DNA from: Mycocentrospora acerina
Lineage: Eukaryota; Ascomycota; Dothideomycetes; Pleosporales
Length of the DNA: 47,065 nucleotides
Assembly (NCBI GenBank): GCA_022701365.1
Contig: JAKUHH010000022.1
Location: forward strand, 1 to 47,065
Reading direction: 5' to 3'
Numbering within the stretch: the stretch's first letter is position 1; each line of letters begins with the position of its first letter. A program made the position numbers and the translations under genes. The notes beneath the pieces were generated by a model. It saw only the letters and a list, made by a program, of their open reading frames with translations. It had not been told where the DNA came from and searched no databases. This document shows, in pieces, positions 20,431-30,532 of the stretch.

Positions 20431-22444
20431 ATGCCTTCGACGAGCAACATCCTTACGCTGACCAGCTCGCTCGCGCTGCGAGGGAGCATCTACGTGTTTT
20501 TGCGATGGGTAAGCGCCGTGGCCATGTCCACACTATGTCCACACTTGCCATGCAGACGGCCAACTGACGACGCGTGACTACAGATTCCATCCACTGTCAG
20601 TATCCTAGCTGTGTTCCATGGCGCAACCTGAAGGCGCAAGGTGCTGCACACACGACATCAGACGTACTAAGAATTCATCCTAGGCTGTCCCGCCCTTTGT
20701 GATTGCACTTGTTCTCGTCTACATCCCCTCCTTCTTTAGCAGCTTCCAGGACACGGCCCAGTACAGCATCATCTCAGATGAGCTCGACATCATCGTCAAG
20801 GAGACGGTGGCGCTCAACGACGATGACGACGAGAGTGACGAGGTGGAGCTCATCGAGGGCGCCGAAGATGGCCCGCTTGAGGAGCTCGACGTACAGGAGA
20901 CGATTGTGTATGAGGAGCGGGAGCCCAGGATCCTTCAGACGCTGCTTACAGGCCTCCCGAGTCCGTCGTCGGCGCTGTGGAGCTGGATCACGTTTGCTAT
21001 CAACATGGCGCTGCTAGCCATGGCCCTCGACGTCGTCTACCGCGCCCCACTCCTGCACCAGTGTCACGACGCGTCGTTCGGACGCGTCGGGTACGTGTCA
21101 GAGAACAGCGCCAACATCCTCGTCAGAGAACCGTATGCCTTTGACGTCCGCGTCCTCTACCGGTCGCTCGACGAGCCCAGCCGCCCCTGGATGCACAAGA
21201 CGCTGCAAGCCAGCCAGCCCGACGAGTGGCTAACTACCAACACCGACTTCACCACCGTCGTGAGCCTCGACCGTTTGCACTCAGACACGCCCTATGAGTA
21301 CGTCATCGAAACGTCGAGCGGGAACAAGACGGGCACTTTCACCACAGCCCCGCGCCCTGGACGGCTGTCGCTGCTCAAGGATGGTAAGTACACCTTTGTA
21401 CACTCGAGTTGCATCAAGCCGCGCGTCCCATATACGCCCTTTCAGCACCCACTTGAGTTTCCAGGCATGAAGCACCTGGCGCGCTGGCTACCAGATCTCC
21501 AGCCCTACTTCATGCTCTTCCTCGGCGACTTCATCTACATCGACGTTCCACACCGCCAGGGCAGGGACGCTGAGACGTATAGACGCGAATATCGCCAAGT
21601 CTATTCATCTCCATCCTGGCCTGCCGTCAGCGATAACCTACCCTGGATTCACGTCATCGACGACCATGAGATCCAGAATGACTGGAGTAGCAACATGACT
21701 GGCGTTGCTGTCCCCGCCTACGATGCGTTCCAGCACTACAACGCAGCCCCCAATCCACCCCCACATCGCAAGGGCCACACATACTTTTCGTTTACGCAAG
21801 GGCCCGCTGAGTTCTTCCTGCTCGACACGCGGCGCTACCGCAGTCCGGAGTCAAAGGATCCCAATGACACATCAAAGACGATGCTTGGTGAACAGCAACT
21901 ATCCGATCTGCTTACCTGGATACGCAAGGCACCACTTGACGGGGTGCATTGGAAGATTATCGTCACTGGTATTCCTTTCACCAAGAATTGGCAGTTTGGA
22001 TCCGAAGACACATGGGGCGGATACTTGTACGAGCGACGAGTGATTCTTGAAGAGGCGTGGGATCTTTCTTCGAGTAGCGACGTCGGGGTTGTGCTTCTCA
22101 GCGGTGACCGGCATGAGTTTGCCGCGACTGCATTTCCACCACCCAAGGACTCGAGGTGGCCAGTTAGTGCAACGGTGCACGAGTTTAGTACGAGCCCATT
22201 GAGCATGTTCTACCTTCCAGTGAGAACGTACAAGGAGGTCGATGATGAGGATGTTTGCATCAAGTACCTTCCGGATGGCAATAGCAAGTTTGGGGCTGTG
22301 GAGATTACGACGCCTCAGCACGGAGAGCAGAGCTTTCTCAAGTACCGATTGTTTGTGGATGGAAAGGAGTTGTGGACGCACGTCATTTCTACGCCGCCTG
22401 TGAAGGGGGGCAGTCACCGGGCGCGGGACGCTGTCTGGGGGTGA
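20431..22444 (+). CDS. PhoD-like phosphatase, membrane-anchored
   Basis: Modelled as 20431-20508, a 12-nt exon 20584-20595, and 20684-22444, for 616 residues. The N-terminus holds a hydrophobic segment (about 30-50), then an acidic stretch (DDDDESDEVE) and a second hydrophobic segment near 127-146. The PhoD-like metallophosphatase domain follows: FVHSSCIKP, FMLFLGDFIYIDVPH (GD at 311-312), WIHVIDDHEIQNDW, FLLDTRRYRSP and VGVVLLSGDRHEF, all characteristic metal-site blocks. Fungal members are thought to be anchored phosphodiesterases/phosphatases of the secretory pathway. Skipping the 12-nt exon would also keep frame, removing only four residues. GC-rich, in contrast to the cluster on its left. 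Convergent with TRM61. Confidence 0.85.
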
Positions 22445-22654
22445 AGAGTGTGCCGAGTATAGGTTATGTTTTTTGTGTGATTGAAACTGGGCAACAATCT
22501 GACAGAGTCTATTCTAGTATGTTTAGCGTTTGCATGCAGTTTACCAGCAGCAGGGAATCTATTTTATGGAACAAGCAAAGAAATGAATGAAGACTAGTTT
22601 TGCACACGGCAACGGCAGCATAAAATTTAATGTGCATTGAGCAAGCACATGGGA
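22445..22654. other. Convergent 3' region of the PhoD-like gene and TRM61
   Basis: 210 bp between two facing stops; would carry both 3' UTRs. Confidence 0.4.
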
Positions 22655-24109
22655 CTATTTCTTCCACCTTCTTTTTGCCGCCTTGTCCTCGTCTTCCTTG
22701 GACCATTCTCGCGGCAGCACGGCAAAGACTAGGTATGACGTGTGCGTCTTGATTTCAGGCTCGGTACGGTGGATTAGCCTTCCCTCCTTGAACATGACTC
22801 TGTTTTCTTGGTCCCTTTTGGACTGTGCCAGCCGATCGTGCTTGGAGGGTGGGAGACGTTCCAAGTCGGTGTTCTTCTTCCCGTGGACCTCGGGGCCTGC
22901 ATCGTCTCCCCTCTTTCGCCCCTCGGCCTTGCGCATAATGTCCTCCTGCTTCTCCTTTTGCAGGCTGTGGAAGACGTGCGCTCTGCCCTCGACGTCCCTC
23001 AGGCGCTGGACGGCCTCTTGCACCGTGGCCGCCGTTGCATTTCCTCCACGCGAACCTTCCTCGACCAGGCCAACGCGCTCGCGGCGCACTTCGAGACGCT
23101 TGTGTTGGACTTCTGCCATGTCAATATCTACCCAGCCGTATGAACGCAGTGCAGCAACCGTCTTGGTGACTTGCTCGATGCAGGGGCTGAATGTGCATAT
23201 GCGCACGGCATTTCTAGGGTTAAGGGCTGTGCGAAAGGGGGCGGTAGCAGCAGCACTGTCGGCAGCAGCTTCTGGTGTCGAGGGCTGAGAGCGGGTCAGG
23301 TGCTTGAGTGCCTGCCAGGGCGCGGGAAGATCGAGGAAGATGGCATCTGCGTCGGGCCCGGAGGCGTCGGGCAGGCAGAAGCCGTCGGCGTAGACATCGC
23401 GATGTGTGACGGTCACGAGGGGATCGAGGCCGTGTTCCTGTATCTCGACACGCAGCTGCTCGGCGCGAGGGGCGTGGTACTCGAAGCTGTAGACACCACC
23501 GTATCGTTTGGGGCGTCGATTGCTGCTGCTGCTGCTGCTGCTGCTGGCTGCGTCGGCGGGGCCAGGGTAGCCGTTGAAGACTGCGCGCACCGAGGCGTGG
23601 GTGAAGCTGCCACTGCCCGCGCCGGCCTCGACAATGTGGTCGCCCGGGCGTACGCGCAGTCTCTGCAGAACGTAGCTGTAGTCGGGCGTGTAGACGACCT
23701 GGGTGCGGTGCGGCAGCGACAGGGTCCAGAACTCGGGCGTGGGCGGGATCAGATGGGCGAAGCCACTGCTGGCTGCGGCTGCCTTGACAATGTCGCGCTT
23801 CTCGGGCGTCTCTGCGGCGGCGGCGGCGTCGTCATCCTTTGGGTCGCGCTTGCGCTTCTTGGAGCGCCCACGGGAGCCCGTGTCAACGAGCGAAGCAAGG
23901 ATCTGGGTGCCCCAGGGCTGGCCGACGAGGGTGCTGTGGGGGAAGGAGCCAAAGCGCGTGTTCTCCACCTTGCCCTCTGCGTAGTCCGAGTCGCCGTCGG
24001 GACACAGGATGGCGGGAATCAGCTGGTCGCGCCGCAGTTGCAGAATCCCGAGCCGATTTGCGCTCGAGTGCGTGCCCGGGTCGAGGAAGGGCGAGGGAGC
24101 GGGGGCCAT
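22655..24109 (-). CDS. TRM61: tRNA (adenine-58-N1)-methyltransferase catalytic subunit
   Basis: 484 residues from the ATG at 24109, intronless. The family N-terminus is clear: SPFLDPGTHSSANRLGILQLRRDQLIP, then TRFGSFPHSTLVGQPWG. The SAM site VEAGAGSGSF is at 160-169, motif II YSFEYH at 207-212, and the LDLPAPW block near 258. It forms the nuclear m1A58 methyltransferase with Trm6 and acts on tRNA including initiator tRNA-Met. There are two fungal-type inserts: a KKRKRDPKDDD basic-acidic stretch that may be nuclear targeting, and a run of eight serines (CAG/CTG-type microsatellite near 23521). The C-terminus is Lys-rich (KRRWKK). The frame stays open upstream to 24490 through promoter repeats, but the family start matches 24109. 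Confidence 0.92.
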   Translation of the reverse strand: MAPAPSPFLDPGTHSSANRLGILQLRRDQLIPAILCPDGDSDYAEGKVENTRFGSFPHSTLVGQPWGTQILASLVDTGSRGRSKKRKRDPKDDDAAAAAETPEKRDIVKAAAASSGFAHLIPPTPEFWTLSLPHRTQVVYTPDYSYVLQRLRVRPGDHIVEAGAGSGSFTHASVRAVFNGYPGPADAASSSSSSSSNRRPKRYGGVYSFEYHAPRAEQLRVEIQEHGLDPLVTVTHRDVYADGFCLPDASGPDADAIFLDLPAPWQALKHLTRSQPSTPEAAADSAAATAPFRTALNPRNAVRICTFSPCIEQVTKTVAALRSYGWVDIDMAEVQHKRLEVRRERVGLVEEGSRGGNATAATVQEAVQRLRDVEGRAHVFHSLQKEKQEDIMRKAEGRKRGDDAGPEVHGKKNTDLERLPPSKHDRLAQSKRDQENRVMFKEGRLIHRTEPEIKTHTSYLVFAVLPREWSKEDEDKAAKRRWKK

Positions 24110-24587
24110 TGCCGAGAGTCTTGTCTCGAGAGTCTTGACAGTCTTGAGAATGCGCCTGGGAAAACGTGACGCGAGGGTGCGCCTGGGAAAACGTGACGCG
24201 AGGGTGTGCCTGGGAAAACGTGACCCGAGGGTGTCGTGACGTGTGGGCTGGGAAAGCGCGGCCTGCGAGCGCTCCCCAGGGAAAAAAGCGAGCTGCGGGT
24301 GCTCATGCAAGCACGTGACGCGTGAATACGCCATCCTGTCTTGCGGGGAGCTTTCGCGGCTGCCATTGGCGGGCACAGACGCGCGGTGCAAGCAGCAAGC
24401 AGCAAGCAGCAGCACGCAGCGTGACACACACAACGCAACGCCGTCCAACGCCTGTGCAGTGTGCAGCAGCTGGCAGCAAGAGTCACACATTCCGCCATCT
24501 GCCCTCCACCCGGCCAGTCCAGGCCTTGTCGCCCGCCCCTACGTGCAGTCGCTCCTTTCTGGCTGGCCTCCTTCCACCTCTGCCTTG
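24110..24587. promoter_or_regulatory. Divergent promoter shared by TRM61 and the CysRS gene
   Basis: About 480 bp between TRM61 (-) and the upstream ATG of CysRS (+). It holds three tandem copies of a 27 bp unit and a further CACGTGACGCG near 24314. The repeated core ACGTGACG resembles ATF/CREB-type or bHLH sites. Both genes serve tRNA biology, so coordinated control is plausible (inference). Confidence 0.55.
24151..24231. repeat. 27 bp tandem repeat, three copies
   Basis: Units start at 24151, 24178 and 24205. The first two are identical; the third differs by two substitutions. Each carries CTGGGAAAACGTGAC. The unit length is a multiple of three, so the minus-strand frame upstream of TRM61 stays open through it and would read repeated TLASRFPR blocks. 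Confidence 0.9.
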
Positions 24588-27168
24588 ATGGTCCTTAGTC
24601 GCCGTCTTCTCTCCCGCAGGATCCTCTCGTCCCCGCCCACGACCCCTCCCCCTCGCCCAAACACAAACTTGATCACACAGCCACTGCGACCACGCCGCCT
24701 TCTCGCCACCATGGCGACGCCCGCACGCACCCAGCCGCCGTGGAAGGAGCCCAAGGCATCGGATCCCGCAAAGCTCAAAGTTTGGAATTCCTTGACCAGG
24801 TCCAAGAACGACTTTGTCCCCATTGATCCCGAGGCCAAGGTCGTCAAGTGGTACAGTTGCGGTCCTACTGTCTACGACGATGCCCATCTTGGACACGCCC
24901 GCAACTACGTGACCATTGACATTCTGCGCAGAGTTTTGGCAGGCTACTTTGGGTACACTCTCCGCTTCGTCCAAAACATCACCGATGTCGACGACAAGAT
25001 CATCCTGCGTGGACGACAGCAGCACCTTCTGGCTCAGTTCAAGACTGCGAACCCCACCATCACAAACGACGTCCTTGCCACAACTACAGAGGCGTTCGAG
25101 GCATACGTCAGGAAAAACCTTCCTCTTCTTGGTCCCGCCATCAAGCCCGAGCACTTCAATGCAGAGTCGGCGGAAAAGTATGCCAATGTCATCACAGGAA
25201 AATCACTCGACGGCGTCACACCACCAGGTGACAAAGAAGCAAAGGTCAAAATGCATCTTAGAACGGCCAGCACGGCAGCAACAGCACTGCTATCGCCCTC
25301 CAAATCCACACCAGAAGATATAGACTTGTTTTATGCTGGCGCTGAAGATGTCCTGTTGCCCCATCTTGACTCATTGCATGGTTCCTCCATCGACGCCAGT
25401 GACCACACCATCTTTACCAAACTCACCCAAAAGTACGAGGCGCGCTTCAATGAAGACATGCGCAATCTCAATGTCCTAGACCCTGACGTAGTGACTCGGG
25501 TTACCGAGTACGGTGATCAGATTGTGACGTTTGTTGACAAGATTGTCCAAAATGGGTTCGCATACAAAACTTCAGACGGCTCAGTCTACTTTGACATTGA
25601 CGGGTTTGAAAGGGTGCCTGGAAATCATTATGCTCGTCTTGAGCCCTGGAACCGCGGTGACAAGGGGTTATTAGCAGATGGCGAAGGTGCGTTGTCGGTA
25701 CAAAAGACATCTGAGAAGCGAAGTGAGGCCGACTTCGCCCTATGGAAGTCGAGTAAACCCGGAGAACCTGCTTGGAAATCGCCCTGGGGGCCTGGGCGAC
25801 CCGGTTGGCACATTGAGTGCTCCGTCATGGCTAGCGATGTCCTGGGAGAGCAAATGGATATTCACTCTGGCGGGATCGATCTCTGCTTTCCGCATCACGA
25901 CAAGTATGTTTGGAAGCACTGAAGCCATCTTGATGCTAACATGTCATAGCGAACTTGCTCAATCAGAAGCTCACTGGTCCTCCAAAGAGGGTGGGCACCA
26001 ATGGGTCAACTACTTTTTGCACATGGGCCACCTATCCATTTCTGGCAGCAAAATGTCAAAGAGCCTCAAGAACTTCACAACAATCCGGGAGGCTTTGGCC
26101 CGCGGAGACTGGACCGCTCGAAGCTTACGCGTTATATTTTTGCTAGGCGGCTGGCACGACGGCATTGAAATCACGGATGACATGCGGAAGGGAGGCGCGT
26201 CCTGGGAAGGCTACGTCACCAACTTTTTCTACAAGGCTCGTGATTTGGAAGTGCACCCAAATATTGGTTCCACAGGCGCCGAAGATGAAAAAGTAACAGC
26301 AGCGTTCGAATCAGCAAAGGAAAAGGTTCACAATGCCCTGGCTGATTCCTTCGACACACCCACTGCCATGCGTGCAATTTCTGGCTTGATCACAGACTAT
26401 AATTCTGCAGACAAAGCCGGCTTGTCAGATAATGTTTCCTTTGACATCGCCCGATGGATCACAAGAATTGTCCGCATATTTGGCCTTGACGGATCTGCTG
26501 ACCCGTATGATGGCGGTATCGGATGGTCGGGCATTGACATACCTTCGGCAGCAAAGGAACTTGTCTACGCCGTCTCCCGGGAGCGTGACGCCATCCGCCA
26601 ACATGCCATTGCAGGCGATCTCTCTGACTCGGTGCTCGAATCCATCATTGCACAACATAAGCCTGCACAACAACAAGGTGTTGCTTCGATCCAATATGCA
26701 GAGGTTCTGTCCACTTTTCAGGAATCACTTCGCAGCCTCGCATACAAGAAAGCCGCCGCGAAAGACTACCTGGACCTATGTGACGCGCTGCGTGACACAC
26801 ATCTCTGGGATCTGGGTATTTACCTTGAAGATCGGGAGAATGCACCCGCAATGGTACGCCCTGTGGACCCCGAGCTCGTCGCCGCGCGCCAGCAAAAAGA
26901 AGCAATCGCAAGACTGAAAGCGGAGGCCAAGGCCAAGCGAGAGAAAGAAGAGGTGGAGAAAAAGGCAAAATTGGCAGAACAGGCGAAGCTCAGCCCCATG
27001 GATATGTTTAGGATAGCCGAATATAGCGCGTGGGATGAAGAAGGGTTGCCAATCAAGGACAGAGATGGAGCGGATGTACCAAAGAGTAAGACAAAGAAGC
27101 TAAAGAAGGAATGGGAGAAGCAGAAGAAGCTTCACGAGGAGTACCTGAAGAGCAACGAAACTTCATAA
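24588..27168 (+). CDS. Cysteinyl-tRNA synthetase, probable dual cytosolic/mitochondrial
   Basis: Exons run to 25903 and from 25950 to 27168, split by a 46 bp intron (GTATGT, GCTAAC, TAG) between PHHD and NELAQ. From the ATG at 24711 (context GCCACCATGG) the product is 803 residues, the cytosolic form. An in-frame ATG at 24588 in weak context adds 41 residues rich in Arg, Leu, Ser and Pro without acidic residues (MVLSRRLLSRRILSS...), typical of a mitochondrial presequence. Class I signatures: CGPTVYDDAHLGH (HIGH-like HLGH at 59-62), HIECSVMA, GGIDLCFPHHDNE and KMSKS at 432-436. A eukaryote-type insert lies around 100-250, and a Lys/Glu-rich C-terminal coiled region ends the protein. The enzyme charges tRNA-Cys. 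The frame is open further upstream to 24243, but that part has no family resemblance. Confidence 0.93.
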
Positions 27169-28419
27169 AATGTTGAGTAGAATTCTCTTGGGCCGAATAA
27201 TGTACAGGTAATGGTAAATAGCCTTAGCTGCACGCCATCACATCCATCGTCTCTTGAGCCAATGTCTTGTTGACTTTATAACAATGCGCCTCCTGTAGCC
27301 CATGCCGCTGGTGCATGTCGACTAGCATACCTTCCTCCTTTTCGTCCTCTCGTTCTCTTCTTGCTCTCATACTTTTTAATCTGCATCTCTGCGTCATGCT
27401 GAAGCGACAAGTTGCAAACTCTATTCTGTTTGTGAACCGTTGACTGCGAAGGATGGTTAATTTTTGCTTGCTCAAAACACAATCTCCTTCTATACGAGGC
27501 AATACAGCAAATTCGATTAAACTCGCTTCAGATAAGTTTGCCACCAGACAATTGAGGAAGAATTCTGGCCCAGAGATGGTCAGGAGTATAAATTCATCTG
27601 CAGTGAATCTATGACTTGATGGCTTCAGAATCCCAAGCAACAGGCTCTCAAATCTATCAACAAATTCCAAGGTTGCTCATGAGATGCTAAGAAATCAATA
27701 TGTGTTCTTCAGGTTTCGGCATTTTCAAATAGCAAAGGACAAATACCACAAACAACAATCTATTTTCGTATTACCTCCTTTACGAAATTAGTGTAAAAAG
27801 GATTGAAGATGTAGTCAGTTGATGTTATCTTACACAATACATTGATGGCTTTATCATTCCTATCTGATTTATATTGATTTCATACACTTTAGATTGTAAT
27901 TGTGGTAACAAGTGATGTCTTGATGTTTATATGCACCAAAATCTCAAGTCTCGTCAGGTTTTAAATGGGCATCTTTATCGCGACTGATAAACGAAGGTTT
28001 TTTAAGCAGTAATTACTATACGCGATCATTCAATTTGGCCAGAATGGTTGAACAAGGATGACTCTTGGTCGCAAAGCTGGAGCATGGTATTATGCGAGCA
28101 TTCGCTTGCATAAACAACACATCTCTTAACGAATCTAGCGAAGCTATTCGAGCTGCACCATCTCGCAAGTTCGAAGTGACTTGTCAAGGTGGTAAGTGAT
28201 ATGCTAAATAAGGTTTGGACTAGCAACATTTTTTCTTTCCCATAGGTCGGTGAAGAAGCAACGATGCTTTCTCATTCTTTCAATCATATGGGGGATTAAG
28301 CTTTGATGCTTAGGCGGTATCTTGACATCTTTAAGTAGATTATATTTCACATAGCTTGGAAAATTGTCGTAGTGATTTTTCTTTTTGGTGTATTTTAGTA
28401 TTACAGATAGTTTTTGACC
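27169..28419. other. 1.25 kb intergenic stretch, no gene recognised
   Basis: AT-rich convergent region between the CysRS stop (+) and the CVNH-LysM stop (-). A 148-codon frame on the minus strand (27224-27670) has a basic-acidic tract but no recognised motif and no homology I know. The rest holds short frames only. Confidence 0.4.
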
Positions 28420-29466
28420 CTAGACAAATTCCAGGCAGCCGTTTATATTTCCAATTCTCTCGTCCAAGACGATCGAGGCCTGCACCCACCTTCCATCGCG
28501 CTGCAACTCTCCAACTAGCCTCTGACCTCCATCAACGAGTCGCATATCCTTGGCCGAGGCACTGAAGTTACCTCCACCTCCGCTGCCCCCACCTGGCACC
28601 TGAAGGACCTGGCCCGGGTAGATCATGTCGGCGTTTTGGATGCCGTTGTGCTGCGCGATTTGCTCGAATCCGCAATTGTGCCTAGCTGCAATGGCACGGA
28701 GTGTGTCGCCTTGCTGGACGATGGTCGTCGAAGGGCCACCGCGGTTTCCGCTAGACCAGTGAAAGCTACCATTGTCATTTTCAAGGTACTTGTTCAAAGC
28801 AATAGTGCTAGATTGGTACGATCCATCCGGTCTTCGGCACTGTGCATGAAGGTTGTAATCACCGTGAGCATCAAGGCGAATGTCGTTCGACGACGCCGTA
28901 AAGTTTCCAGCAAAGTTGCCGCCGCGAGGCTTGTCGTCCTGGCGATGCTCTGGCTGATGATGTTGTTGCTCATGCTCCTGTTTCTTCTTATCGTCACGTT
29001 CATCCTTCCAATCAGACACAGTATCTTGGGTTTTGTGGCCCGCAAAAGCGCCCGCCAAAGCACCGACTATCATGCCAGATGTGCCATGGCCGGCTTTACC
29101 GCCAAGAGCGTGACCGCCATATGCACCTGCGGCACCGCCAGCTATGCCACCCATAATTCCGCGTTCGCCTTCTGGGTCGCCTTCACCATTGTACTGATTT
29201 TGGTAACCTTGGTTGTGAGAATTTCGGCCTGAATTTGATGAATGAGTCGCCGTAGACGCATATTGTTGGTATTGTGGTGGTTCTTGGCCGTAACCTTGTT
29301 GACCTGAATATGGTTGTTGATCTTGAGGTTGTCCCTGTCCGTAATATTGACCGGCTTCCCCAGAATAACTTTGCTGGTATCCCCCGTTGTTGTTGTGGCT
29401 GTTGTCGTTGCGGCCACCATCATAGCCACCATTGTTGCTGTAGCTGCCACCGTTGTAGCCAGACAT
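28420..29466 (-). CDS. CVNH lectin with an inserted LysM domain (type III CVNH-LysM)
   Basis: One exon, 348 residues. Residues 1-100 are a Gly/Gln/Asn/Tyr-rich low-complexity arm; 105-143 form a glycine-zipper-like segment (GGIAGGAAGAYGGHALGG); 150-180 is a charged linker with Gln/His repeats. The first half of a cyanovirin-N fold spans about 186-237 (GNFTASSNDIRL), then a LysM domain at about 247-290 (VQQGDTLRAIAARHN ... IYPGQVLQVP), then the second CVNH half at about 299-348 (NFSASAKDMRLVDGG ... INGCLEFV). This nested order is the known fungal CVNH-LysM architecture, in which the two domains may bind mannose glycans and chitin/GlcNAc. No signal peptide is visible, so it is probably intracellular or secreted by a non-classical route. 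Confidence 0.9.
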   Translation of the reverse strand: MSGYNGGSYSNNGGYDGGRNDNSHNNNGGYQQSYSGEAGQYYGQGQPQDQQPYSGQQGYGQEPPQYQQYASTATHSSNSGRNSHNQGYQNQYNGEGDPEGERGIMGGIAGGAAGAYGGHALGGKAGHGTSGMIVGALAGAFAGHKTQDTVSDWKDERDDKKKQEHEQQHHQPEHRQDDKPRGGNFAGNFTASSNDIRLDAHGDYNLHAQCRRPDGSYQSSTIALNKYLENDNGSFHWSSGNRGGPSTTIVQQGDTLRAIAARHNCGFEQIAQHNGIQNADMIYPGQVLQVPGGGSGGGGNFSASAKDMRLVDGGQRLVGELQRDGRWVQASIVLDERIGNINGCLEFV

Positions 29467-30078
29467 GTTGATAAGTTTGTTTAATTTTGTTATGGAAGTG
29501 TTGGTTCAGGTTCTGAATGGTGAATACAGAGTAGCGTATTATCTTTAAATACTTGCGAACTCTGCACAGTTGTTCCGCCAACTCAGACACCGCCACTGTC
29601 AGCAGCGGTGAAATTGTGGGGCATGGAGTCAGGGTATCCCCACTTCAGCCACACCTTAACCAATTGATGCGGTCCACGACACGGATCACTCGGCTGTGCA
29701 TCGGCCCTTTATCGGCTAAGTCAATTCCAGCCACACAGCGCACCTTTACTGTAACAAGCCTGTGATTCAGACTGTAAATAGAACTGTGACGAGCAATGAC
29801 CTGAACAAGGTTTAATTGTTCACCAAATTAACCAAAGAAGGCCGAAACGGTTCCACCAGAATCGGATAATAATGCTTATCGAACCTGTATCGCGCAAACG
29901 GCACGTGACCATGTCCCAATTGCTTACTATAGTATTAGGCATTGGTATTGTAGGTGGGGAAGCGACAGGGATCAGGAATTGGATTGCGGCCAGACTACTT
30001 TTAGAAAAAGTTGTATTATAAAATTTTATTTTAAAATGCTGTATATCTACCTTTAGTCTTAACTGCCTCTCTCTTATA
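29467..30078. other. Promoter region of the CVNH-LysM gene and spacer to repeats
   Basis: Just over 600 bp. The part nearest 29467 would be the promoter. From about 29990 on, the sequence becomes AT-rich and merges with the LTR copies. No other feature seen. Confidence 0.35.
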
Positions 30079-30230
30079 TGTAACAATGCATGTAATAAGA
30101 GAGTGATCTGAATAGGGTCTAAATGTCCACTGCAAGGCATATAGGAGTGCTAGGACTAGATGATACACTAAAGATACTTTTCTCTGCACCTATAGGTCTT
30201 GTATAAAAAGATACAGAAAAACTACTTATA
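30079..30230 (-). repeat. Truncated LTR copy A (inverted)
   Basis: About 150 bp beginning TGTAACAATGCATG and running to about AAAACTACTT. It matches the reverse complement of the 3' half of the complete LTR at 30233-30532, and also matches copies at 33674, 38443 and 38780. It ends where the complete LTR begins. Confidence 0.8.
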
Positions 30231-30232
30231 TA

Positions 30233-30532
30233 TGTTAGGACACAGTGTACTGTTCACAACGTCACATCCTATCATTACCCCTGAGTCAACCGACACCTAT
30301 CTGATAGCCACCTGATTTGTACTTGCCCTAGATAGCAACCTTAGGAAGGGGTATATAAGGGGGCAGTCTGTGTAAGCTTTATAGAGTAGTTTTTTTATAT
30401 CTTTTTGTACAAGACCTATAAGTGTAGAGAATATTATTATTAGTATACTCTCTAGTTCTAGTCCTCCTATATGCCTTGTTGTAGACATTCAGATCAAATT
30501 TAGATCACTCTCTCATAACTTGCTTTTTTACA
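30233..30532 (+). repeat. Complete ~300 bp solo LTR (copy B)
   Basis: Begins TGTTAGGACACAG and ends TTTTTTACA, so it has TG...CA borders. It carries a TATATAAGG box near 30352, suiting the plus orientation. No internal retrotransposon region adjoins it. Sequence right after 30532 matches the pogo transposase tail at about 480 onward, so this LTR interrupts an old pogo gene. No exact target-site duplication is visible. Confidence 0.8.

Noticed and set aside
23171..24169. 332-codon plus-strand frame opposite TRM61
   Set aside because: It is the shadow of the TRM61 coding strand; Gly/Ala/Val-rich without motifs.
24243..24587. Open frame upstream of both CysRS starts, extending the protein by about 115 residues
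   Set aside because: No family resemblance, low-complexity GC-rich sequence, and the two ATGs at 24588 and 24711 explain the gene. A frame stays open easily in GC-rich DNA.
27224..27670. 148-codon minus-strand frame in the CysRS-CVNH spacer
   Set aside because: No recognised motif, no intron-linked partner, ordinary AT-rich spacer. Could be real but cannot be supported.
30079..30532. MITE with long terminal inverted repeats
   Set aside because: The right arm is a complete TG...CA LTR found elsewhere in full length, and the left arm is a truncated copy of it; two LTR fragments explain the inverted structure better.
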